This document shows positions 6,801 through 12,281 of a stretch of 12,281 nucleotides of DNA, piece by piece (within the stretch, counting starts at the first letter, position 1; every line of letters begins with the position of its first letter). Both the position numbers and the translations under genes were made by a program. This DNA is from Bacteroidota bacterium (GTDB lineage Bacteria > Bacteroidota > Bacteroidia > B-17B0 > B-17BO): assembly GCA_947462425.1 (NCBI GenBank), contig CANHPI010000043.1, positions 1-12,281 on the forward strand. Reading direction: 5' to 3'. The notes beneath the pieces are model-generated. The model was given only the letters and a program-made list of their open reading frames with translations. It was not told the origin of the DNA and did not search any database.

Positions 6801-6939
6801 GGTATTTTTCTACTTGTTCTTTATTTAATTGTTGTTTTAAAAAAGACTCCACGATAGCACGACCAGTATTACTGATACCATCAACTTTAGCGATGATGGA
6901 AAACATTTGCATTAGAGCCCTAAGTATTCGTTCACTCAT
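3865..6939 (-). CDS. ABCG-like ABC half transporter with N-terminal TerB-like domain
   Basis: 1024 residues from ATG 6939; ATPase and membrane parts are in one chain, as in ABCG/White-type half transporters that act as dimers. Residues 1-145 look like a TerB-like all-helical domain with the acidic patch HSDDDISDQENEF (106-118). Residues 150-245 are a small linker domain. Nucleotide-binding domain about 246-475: Walker A GGSGAGKST (282-290), signature ISGGQRKRL (388-396), Walker B VLYVDEPTSGL (408-418) and H-loop His445. A CWNC pair (494-497) follows. Hydrophobic segments fall near 580-603, 623-641, 669-690, 702-720, 727-749 and 983-1006. Between the last two is an unusually long, lysine-rich, largely helical loop (about 750-982), extracytoplasmic by the usual ABCG topology. 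The basic C-terminus KKKR fits a cytoplasmic end. The substrate is unknown; nothing nearby identifies it. Confidence 0.9.
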   Translation of the reverse strand: MSERILRALMQMFSIIAKVDGISNTGRAIVESFLKQQLNKEQVEKYLGIFDQFIEVQQASSKKKDGSAKRTSLNSVKVLRICTQINQELEQTQKVIVLIRLLEFIHSDDDISDQENEFVITVADTFNISIEEYNQLRIFIEDTAEKIPNTPNILVINNKENGYENACKHIFCDTLTSDVRVIQINSVGMYAIRIYGNIELQLNGQGISKERVHILTPGSSLRNSRVKPIYYSDIITRFLADSSKARISFEAKNIEYKFKGGKLGLRNINIREEGGKLIGIMGGSGAGKSTLLNVLNGVEIPSSGQVLINGKNIHVDKKFVEGVIGHVTQDDLLIEELTVYQNLFYNAKLCFGNLNDDEIAKKCHSLLADLGLSETKELKVGSPLEKTISGGQRKRLNIGLELIREPSVLYVDEPTSGLSSRDSENIMDLLKELSLKGKLIFVVIHQPSSDIFKMFDKLQILDVGGYPIYYGNPVDAVSYFKTLVQHVNAEESECWNCGNVNPELIFNIIESKVLDEYGNLTHNRKTSPSEWNKNYVEKIESNIAEIKQQDEIPAAIFKIPNAFKQFKVFITRDVLSKLTNTQYLLINFIEAPLLAFILAYLVKYFNTDASNKEGYVFFKSENLTAYMFMSVVVALFLGLTVSAEEIIRDKKIRKRESFLNLSKGSYLWSKIIIMFTLSALQTFLFVLVGNNLLEVKGMFTDYWLILFSAACFANMLGLNISSAFNSAITIYILIPFLIIPQLLLAGVVVKFDKLNPTLAKQGGVPFVGEMMASRWAFEALAVNQFKDNKYEQNYYKYKKAFSISNYKKNFWKDKILGKISKIDRDLKENLNNPEIEKDFLLLKNELLKEQRFLKNKYIFNGINKLNKKDFTPSMQKDLKDFLDELNEHYINYENKARKQEGELTQKLIAQLGQDNFIALKDNYTNESLDQLMTNSGDFGDRCLEIEGRLIQRIDPIYLDPTDSNFGAAHFYAPNKRFMGNLIPTYWFNLAVIWLMSISLMVMLYFEVFKKVLDFFGNISLKKKR

Positions 6940-6975
6940 AGTTTTTTATTTATTACTGTTTTTTTTGACAAGTAG

Positions 6976-7006
6976 GAAAGTTACTAAATATTAACTATTT
7001 AACAAA
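6976..7006 (-). promoter_or_regulatory. Putative promoter of the ABC transporter gene
   Basis: On the minus strand TTTG (7006-7003), a 19-nt spacer and TAACTTTC (6983-6976) match the Bacteroidota consensus TTTG-N19-TAnnTTTG except for the last base. The start codon at 6939 would follow a leader of roughly 30 nt, which is A-rich near the ATG. Confidence 0.55.
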
Positions 7007-7033
7007 TAACTCCCTATTATTTTATAAAAGGAT

Positions 7034-7041
7034 TAATTTTG
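7034..7041 (+). promoter_or_regulatory. Putative -7 promoter box for the helicase gene
   Basis: TAATTTTG is an exact match to TAnnTTTG, 9 nt before the ATG at 7051. No clear -33 element lies at the expected distance. The TTG inside this box is in frame with the helicase gene and could be mistaken for its start codon. Confidence 0.4.
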
Positions 7042-7050
7042 CTTAACACA

Positions 7051-9375
7051 ATGAACAATTCACTAATAAATATTAGTCCCGCTGAACTTGCTGCCAAATG
7101 TATTAATCAAACAAATAAACCTGTTTTTTTAACCGGAAAAGCAGGAACCGGCAAAACTACCTTTTTACGTAACATTATTGAGCGTACTCATAAAAATACC
7201 ATTATTGTTGCCCCAACTGGAATAGCTGCAATTAATGCAGGCGGCGTTACTATACATTCGCAATTTCAGTTACCATTTGGAATGTATGTTCCCAGTAATG
7301 ATGCTACAAATATCAATACCAATTATCAAGTAAAGATAAATACCCCTTATTCTGTTATAAAATCTATGCAAATGAGCGACCGTAAACGTGCTATGTTGCG
7401 TGAAGTGGAGCTTTTGATTATTGATGAAGTAAGTATGTTGAGAGCTGATTTATTGGATGGTATTGACATGATTTTGAAGTATGTTCGACGCCAAAATAAC
7501 AAACCATTTGGCGGAGTTCAAGTATTATTTATCGGTGATTTAATGCAATTACCTCCTGTTGTAAAGGAAGAAGAATGGAATGTTTTACGAAACTATTATA
7601 ATAGTATTTATTTTTTTGACGCCCAGGTTTTAAGAAACGAAAAACCAGTTTACATTGAACTCGATAAAATATACCGGCAATCGGATAATACATTTATAGA
7701 TTTATTAAATAACTTACGAAATAATAAAGTGACGCATGCTAATATAGATTTACTAAACACGTATTATAAACCAAATTTTGATATTACATCAGCTTTAAAC
7801 ACGATTACATTAACCACACATAATAATAAAGCTGATACATTAAATAAGTCTGCTTTGCTTGAATTAAAAGGTAAATCGTATTTTTTTTATGCTAAAGTTG
7901 AAGGAGAATTTAATGAATATGCTTATCCTGTTGAATCAACTTTAGAATTAAAATTGGGGGCACAAATTATGTTTATTAAAAATGATGCGAGTGGAAAGCA
8001 ACAGTTTTTTAATGGAAAAATTGGAGTTGTAACTTCATTGAATGATAAGGAAATTGAAATTGATTTTAAAGATGGTAATCAACCTTTTATTTTAGAAAGC
8101 TATCAATGGAACAACATAAAATATGATTTAAATCCTATTACTAATGAAATTGATGAAACCAATATAGGTTCATTTATTCAATACCCTATAAAATTAGCTT
8201 GGGCTATTACGGTTCATAAAAGTCAGGGTTTAACTTTTGAAAAAGCAATTTTAGATATTAATCGCGCATTTGCGCCTGGACAGGTTTACGTGGCTTTATC
8301 TCGTTTAAAATCATTGGATGGTTTGGTTTTAACATCTCCAATACAATTTAATGCCATATCGCAAGATAAAACTTTGGTTGATTATGCGGATAATAAACCA
8401 AAAACAGAAGAAGTTAAACAAATAATTGATCAGGAAACTGTTTCTTTTTTAAAAGATTATACACTTAAAGCGTACGATTTTGGTTGGCTATATTCGAGTT
8501 TAAAAAATCATGAATCGAGTTATACAATGCTTGAAAATAAATCGAACAAGCAAAAACATCAAGAATGGGCTAAGGAATTAGTTACCAAATTTGAACCATT
8601 AAAATTAAATGCTGATAAATTCAGTAATCAATTATTTTTGATTTTTGAAGGTAGGGCAGAAAACTATTTAGAAACTTTAAATACAAGACACGCAGCTGCT
8701 AAAAATTATTTTTATCCTGTTTTAAATGAACTGTCTAAAACTATATTAATTCACATTGAATTACTTAAAGATGAAAAGCAAATTAAAACTTATATTGAAG
8801 AATTATTAGAATTAGAAGGTTTGTTATTTAAACATTTGCAACAACTCGATAAAATATCAACGATTTTATATAACGTGTTAAATAATATTGAATTTAATAA
8901 ACAACAAATTAGACAAAATACAAATCAGAATGCACGTTTAGATTTAGTAAGAAATAGCATCGCTATTTCAGAAAAAGCAAAGTTTGAAGAACGAAAATCA
9001 AAGCGCCCTTTAAAATCAACAGCTGTAAATCCTAAAGAAGGGACTGTTGATAAAGAGAAAAAACAATCAAAACCAAATACTAAAGAAGCTAGTTTTAATT
9101 TATATAAAGAAGGGAAATCTATACTTGAAATAGCAAAAGAAAGAGGTTTTGCTGTAACAACTATTGAGGGGCATTTAGCCCATTATGTGAGTTTAGGAAT
9201 GATTCCCGTATCTCAATTTGTATCAAAAAATAAGTTTGAAACAATCATAGAATATTCAAAAAAACAGGAAGGTGAAAATTTATTAACTTCCTTAAAACAT
9301 GAATTAGGCGATGATTACTCCTATTCTGAAATACGTTTTTCTTTGGCAACTCAAAAGCATTTAAAGAAAGAGTAA
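7051..9375 (+). CDS. Pif1-like superfamily 1 DNA helicase with C-terminal RecQ-type helix-turn-helix
   Basis: 774 residues from ATG 7051 (an in-frame TTG at 7039 would add four). The N-terminal half is a complete Pif1/RecD-like 5'-3' helicase core: Walker A GKAGTGKTT (29-37), motif Ia VAPTGIAAINAGG (53-65), Walker B LLIIDEVSML (121-130), motif III GDLMQLPPV (162-170), DKIYRQ (205-210), and late motifs AITVHKSQGLTF (385-396) and VYVALSRLKSL (412-422) with the finger Arg418. Residues 450-650 are mostly helical with no recognised motif. Residues about 676-725 (ASFNLYKEGKSILEIAKERG, then TTIEGHLAHYVSLG) match the HTH_40 domain known from RecQ C-termini and YpbB. The protein probably unwinds DNA or DNA-RNA structures in replication or repair. 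Such fusions occur across Bacteroidota, and the exact role is not known. Confidence 0.92.
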   Translation: MNNSLINISPAELAAKCINQTNKPVFLTGKAGTGKTTFLRNIIERTHKNTIIVAPTGIAAINAGGVTIHSQFQLPFGMYVPSNDATNINTNYQVKINTPYSVIKSMQMSDRKRAMLREVELLIIDEVSMLRADLLDGIDMILKYVRRQNNKPFGGVQVLFIGDLMQLPPVVKEEEWNVLRNYYNSIYFFDAQVLRNEKPVYIELDKIYRQSDNTFIDLLNNLRNNKVTHANIDLLNTYYKPNFDITSALNTITLTTHNNKADTLNKSALLELKGKSYFFYAKVEGEFNEYAYPVESTLELKLGAQIMFIKNDASGKQQFFNGKIGVVTSLNDKEIEIDFKDGNQPFILESYQWNNIKYDLNPITNEIDETNIGSFIQYPIKLAWAITVHKSQGLTFEKAILDINRAFAPGQVYVALSRLKSLDGLVLTSPIQFNAISQDKTLVDYADNKPKTEEVKQIIDQETVSFLKDYTLKAYDFGWLYSSLKNHESSYTMLENKSNKQKHQEWAKELVTKFEPLKLNADKFSNQLFLIFEGRAENYLETLNTRHAAAKNYFYPVLNELSKTILIHIELLKDEKQIKTYIEELLELEGLLFKHLQQLDKISTILYNVLNNIEFNKQQIRQNTNQNARLDLVRNSIAISEKAKFEERKSKRPLKSTAVNPKEGTVDKEKKQSKPNTKEASFNLYKEGKSILEIAKERGFAVTTIEGHLAHYVSLGMIPVSQFVSKNKFETIIEYSKKQEGENLLTSLKHELGDDYSYSEIRFSLATQKHLKKE

Positions 9376-9381
9376 TTTGTT

Positions 9382-9424
9382 TAGTGGTTTAGATTTAAAG
9401 AATTTAATAAATCTATAAACACTA
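9382..9424 (+). terminator. AT-rich hairpin after the helicase gene
   Basis: TAGTGGTTTAGATTTA (9382-9397) pairs with TAAATCTATAAACACTA (9408-9424) through two blocks (TAGTG with CACTA; AGATTTA with TAAATCT) plus TTT with AAA and small bulges. The loop is 10 nt. It starts 7 nt after the stop codon. There is no long T tract after it (ATATTT follows), so it may be a weak terminator or an mRNA 3'-end stabiliser. Confidence 0.45.
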
Positions 9425-9455
9425 ATATTTACTGAAAAAAACGATTAATATATGA

Positions 9456-9486
9456 TTGGTATTATCTTAAAAAAAAGCTAAGTTTG
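9456..9486 (+). promoter_or_regulatory. Promoter of the lipoprotein-DUF5723 gene pair
   Basis: TTG (9456-9458), a 20-nt spacer and TAAGTTTG (9479-9486, exact TAnnTTTG) form the best match to the Bacteroidota promoter consensus in the window. The ATG at 9491 begins only 5 nt after the last base of the box, so transcription should start at or within a few bases of the start codon, giving a leaderless or nearly leaderless message. Confidence 0.6.
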
Positions 9487-9490
9487 TAAT

Positions 9491-11086
9491 ATGAAGGATT
9501 TAAAAAAATCATTTATTGTATTATTTATAATTGTTTCTTTTTTTTCATGTAAAAAAGAAACAAGCTGGGATGTTGATTTAGCTATTCCAATTGCAAAAAG
9601 TTATTTAAATATTAGTAATTTTTTTGGTGATACTATTTTTAAAGCCGACCCAACAGGATTATTGCATATTTCTTTTAGTAAAGATTTAATAAATTATACT
9701 TTAGACAGTTTGGTTAAATTACCTAATAAAGATACTACAATAAGTTATTTAACTTTTTTTAATTCAACACTTAACCCGGGAGTTCAAATTTTATCAAACG
9801 CACAATCATCCGATAAAGAAATTACTTTTGATATCGATAATAATGTAGAACTAAATAAGGCTATTATTAGAAAAGGGAATTTAAAAATAGAATACAAAAA
9901 TACGTATGCCCAGCCTTTAAAATTTAACTACATTATTAATTCGGCAACACTTTGGGGTGGTCAATTAACTATAAATCAGGTAATACCTGGTAATTCATCT
10001 TTAGTAAAAACATATTCGTTAGATGGTTATGATTTAAATTTAACTGGTATTTCTGGCAATAAAGTAAATACCTTAGTACAAACCTATACAATCAGCACAG
10101 ATGCAAGTGGTGTAACTGATCAATTGCTTCCAGGCCAAGGATTAATTATAAAACTATCATTTGTTGATATTATTCCAGAATATGTGCAAGGTTATTTTGG
10201 AAAGCAAAACTTATCGTTTGGTCCTGATTCATCAGCCTTAAGTTTTTTTGGAAATTTAAAACCAAGTAATTTGCTATTAACTCAATCTGCCATTAATTTT
10301 AAAATTATTAATGAATTTGGTGCAGAAATAAGCAGTTCTTTTAATAATATTAAATCCATAAAAACATTACCTGCAAATGTTGTTACTTTAAATGCTGGTG
10401 GTTTAGTTCAATCAATAAATATTAACAGGGCAAGTAAAACAAATAATCCTTCTAATCCTGTTTTTCCATGGTTTAAACAAATCAATATTAATTCTACAAA
10501 TTCAAACCTTAATCCATTTTTACAAAATTTACCAAACTATTTTGGATATTCAGTTAATGCAATTCTTAATCCATTAGGAAATATTTCGTCAGGAAACGAT
10601 TTTGCATTTTACGGAAGAGGATTAAAAGTTATAGCAGATGTTGATATACCATTAGCATTATCTGCAGATAATTTTAGTTTAGTCAATTATTCTAAAGTTG
10701 ATTTAACTCAACTAAAGGAATTAAAGGACGTTAACTCTTGTGAAATAAATTTGCAAGCTCGCAATAATTATCCTTTTAAAGCCCAAATTCAAGGATATAT
10801 GTTGAATGATCAAAATCAAATAATTGATTCTTTATTTATTCCCGGACAAAATAATATTGAATCTGGAATCACTGATATAAATAATAATGTATTAAATTAT
10901 GTCGATTCTAAATTAACGGCTATTTTCAATAAAACAAAAATCAATAATTTAAGTCAATGCAAACAAATTAAATTTGTTAGTTATTTATTTCTGCCAAATC
11001 AGCCAACGCCAATAAAAATAAATGAGGATAGTTATTTGGATTTAATAGTTAGTGCTTATTTAAATTATAATGCCAAAGTAAAATAA
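9491..11086 (+). CDS. Putative lipoprotein of unknown function, paired with a DUF5723 protein
   Basis: 531 residues from ATG 9491. Residues 1-19 are a lipoprotein signal peptide (MKDLKK, hydrophobic core FIVLFIIVSFF) and Cys20 in FFSC is the likely lipidated residue, followed by KKETSWD. This is a typical Bacteroidota envelope lipoprotein. Whether it faces the surface or the periplasm cannot be decided. The mature part is rich in Asn, Ser, Ile and Leu with alternating hydrophobic residues, suggesting mostly beta structure. No catalytic motif is visible. The C-terminal part is the most distinctive: IPLALSADNFSL (about 395-406) and FLPNQPTPIKINEDSYLDLI (near the end). Its stop codon overlaps the next start (TAATG, 1 bp), so the two are co-translated and their products probably act together in the outer membrane. 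I do not recognise a named family. Confidence 0.88.
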   Translation: MKDLKKSFIVLFIIVSFFSCKKETSWDVDLAIPIAKSYLNISNFFGDTIFKADPTGLLHISFSKDLINYTLDSLVKLPNKDTTISYLTFFNSTLNPGVQILSNAQSSDKEITFDIDNNVELNKAIIRKGNLKIEYKNTYAQPLKFNYIINSATLWGGQLTINQVIPGNSSLVKTYSLDGYDLNLTGISGNKVNTLVQTYTISTDASGVTDQLLPGQGLIIKLSFVDIIPEYVQGYFGKQNLSFGPDSSALSFFGNLKPSNLLLTQSAINFKIINEFGAEISSSFNNIKSIKTLPANVVTLNAGGLVQSININRASKTNNPSNPVFPWFKQININSTNSNLNPFLQNLPNYFGYSVNAILNPLGNISSGNDFAFYGRGLKVIADVDIPLALSADNFSLVNYSKVDLTQLKELKDVNSCEINLQARNNYPFKAQIQGYMLNDQNQIIDSLFIPGQNNIESGITDINNNVLNYVDSKLTAIFNKTKINNLSQCKQIKFVSYLFLPNQPTPIKINEDSYLDLIVSAYLNYNAKVK

Positions 11087-12281
11087 TGAAAACACGTTTT
11101 ATAATTTTTCTTTGTTCAATTACATTATCAGTTTTTTCGCAATATAATTCTGAATTTTTAAATTTTGAGAAAGCTGGCAGAAGTTTATCTATAAATGCAG
11201 AATACGAACTTGGATCAAATGGGATTTATAATTCGTTGTTAAATAAATTTATTTATGGTGGTTATATTGACACTAAAACAAAGGATGAATCAAATAATTC
11301 CATGAAAAGTTTAAATGTAATGGGTGCTAACATGAATTATGATGTATCCGTATTTTTTGGAAGAAATACTAAATACTCTTATTTGATAGGTTTTAAAGAT
11401 CAAAGAATATTTAATTCTTCATTTACAAAAGATTTTTTTCAATTGATGTTTTATGGAAATAAACCATATTTAAATGAAACAAAAAACTTATCAGGTTCTA
11501 GTATAAACTCTTTGCGTTTTCAAGAATTAAAATTAGGCTTTATTTGGCATAAAATAGATACAACTGCAAAAGCCGGAGTATCTATTTCAATATTAAACGG
11601 TCAGCAATTATTTTATATCAAAGCAAAAGAGGGTTCTTCTTTATACACAAATTCTGATGGAACACAATTAGTTTTTAATTCTGATTTTAATATGGCTTTA
11701 AGTGATACCATTAATAAAAATAATCCATTTGCTTATTCCGGCATAGGAGCAAGCGCCGATATATTTTTTGAAACTCCTTATAAAAGTAAAATAGGGAAGG
11801 GAAGTGTTTTAACAGTTAATGCTAATAATATTGGTTTTTTGCATTGGTTTGATAATAGCGTCCAATATAGCAGTGATTCAACTTTTACATTTAATGGTTA
11901 TAAAATTGATAATTTACTAGATTTAAAAGATTCAACCTTGTCGGCTATTAATAGAGACAGTATAATTAAAAATACAACTGATGCTCGCAAAGAATCGTTT
12001 AATGTTAATATACCTACTAATTTATTAATTATTAATAAAATTCGTTTTACAGATAAATTTGTTTTAGGAACTGGTTTTAGATATTTATTTAATTCCAATT
12101 TTAAGCCATATTTTTTTACAGATGCTGAGTTTCAAATTACACCAAAAATAATTGGCGCATTACATGTTGGGTATGGCGGTTACACTAAATTAAATGTAGG
12201 ATTAGCTTTTTCTTATATATCAAAGTCATGGTTTTTTAAATTAGGAAGTAATAGTTTGCAAGGATTTATTTCACCTAAAAA
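11086..12281 (+). CDS. DUF5723 family outer-membrane protein (3' end cut by window)
   Basis: The open frame starts at ATG 11086 and stays open to the window edge, giving 398 codons without a stop. Residues 1-18 are a signal peptide (MKTRFIIFLCSITLSVFS) with likely cleavage before Q19. The rest shows alternating short hydrophobic, Gly- and aromatic-rich strands (KLGFIWHKI, AGVSISILNG, FVLGTGFRYLF, IGALHVGYGG, NVGLAFSYIS) typical of an outer-membrane beta-barrel. The layout matches DUF5723, a barrel-like family distantly reminiscent of PorP/FadL-type proteins (family known to me; the link is inferred). The last visible residues, LQGFISPKK, resemble the usual C-terminal region, so only a little is probably missing. 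It overlaps the upstream lipoprotein stop by 1 bp and shares its promoter. The function is unknown; partnership with the lipoprotein is the best clue. Confidence 0.85.
   Translation, partial: MKTRFIIFLCSITLSVFSQYNSEFLNFEKAGRSLSINAEYELGSNGIYNSLLNKFIYGGYIDTKTKDESNNSMKSLNVMGANMNYDVSVFFGRNTKYSYLIGFKDQRIFNSSFTKDFFQLMFYGNKPYLNETKNLSGSSINSLRFQELKLGFIWHKIDTTAKAGVSISILNGQQLFYIKAKEGSSLYTNSDGTQLVFNSDFNMALSDTINKNNPFAYSGIGASADIFFETPYKSKIGKGSVLTVNANNIGFLHWFDNSVQYSSDSTFTFNGYKIDNLLDLKDSTLSAINRDSIIKNTTDARKESFNVNIPTNLLIINKIRFTDKFVLGTGFRYLFNSNFKPYFFTDAEFQITPKIIGALHVGYGGYTKLNVGLAFSYISKSWFFKLGSNSLQGFISPK

Noticed and set aside
7039..7050. TTG start for the helicase adding four residues
   Set aside because: The TTG falls inside the TAATTTTG promoter-like box and an ATG follows four codons later; the added residues are not part of the helicase fold.
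11898..12098. Minus-strand open frame of 66 codons
   Set aside because: Lies antisense within the DUF5723 coding region, whose plus-strand frame is open for 398 codons with a signal peptide and barrel-like pattern.
1..12281. tRNA, rRNA, riboswitch, transposase or phage genes
   Set aside because: I looked for tRNA-like cloverleaf signatures, insertion-sequence ends with transposase frames and known riboswitch cores in the non-coding stretches and saw none; the intergenic gaps other than 1-445 are under about 130 bp.

Overview
This window comes from a low-GC member of the Bacteroidota (about 30% GC by eye). The evidence is the gene content: a Bacteroidota-type RNA polymerase omega subunit between bamD and coaBC, a DUF4835 protein, a DUF5723 outer-membrane protein, and lipoproteins with short signal peptides. 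Promoter-like sites also fit the Bacteroidota consensus (TTTG or TTG at about -33, TAnnTTTG at about -7), and there are no strong Shine-Dalgarno sites. I cannot place it below phylum with confidence. A Flavobacteriia- or Sphingobacteriia-like lineage fits.

Layout. Positions 1-378 hold a non-coding array of three copies, plus one decayed partial copy, of an 88-89 bp repeat. Each full copy can fold into a hairpin, and the array runs off the left edge. Positions 446-3741 (minus strand, transcribed right to left) are a compact envelope and housekeeping cluster: bamD (outer-membrane protein assembly lipoprotein), rpoZ-like omega, coaBC (coenzyme A synthesis) and a secreted DUF4835 protein linked in the literature to type IX secretion. 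A 34-bp near-palindrome resembling a terminator lies between rpoZ and coaBC, only 7 nt before the likely coaBC start codon. Positions 3865-6939 (minus) encode a 1024-residue ABCG-like half transporter with an N-terminal TerB-like helical domain and a very large extracytoplasmic loop. Divergent from it, 7051-9375 (plus) encodes a Pif1-like superfamily 1 helicase with a C-terminal RecQ-style helix-turn-helix. Positions 9491-11086 (plus) encode a 531-residue lipoprotein of unknown function. Its stop codon overlaps the start of a DUF5723 outer-membrane beta-barrel-type protein that runs off the right edge within what is probably its last few residues.

How the parts relate. Most genes concern the cell envelope: BamD inserts barrels, the DUF4835 protein is exported, and the lipoprotein/DUF5723 pair is probably a co-translated outer-membrane unit. 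Most of the window is ordinary core genome. The least explained parts are the hairpin repeat array, the palindrome at the coaBC start, the multidomain transporter and the lipoprotein/DUF5723 pair. I saw no rRNA, tRNA, CRISPR array, transposase or phage gene.
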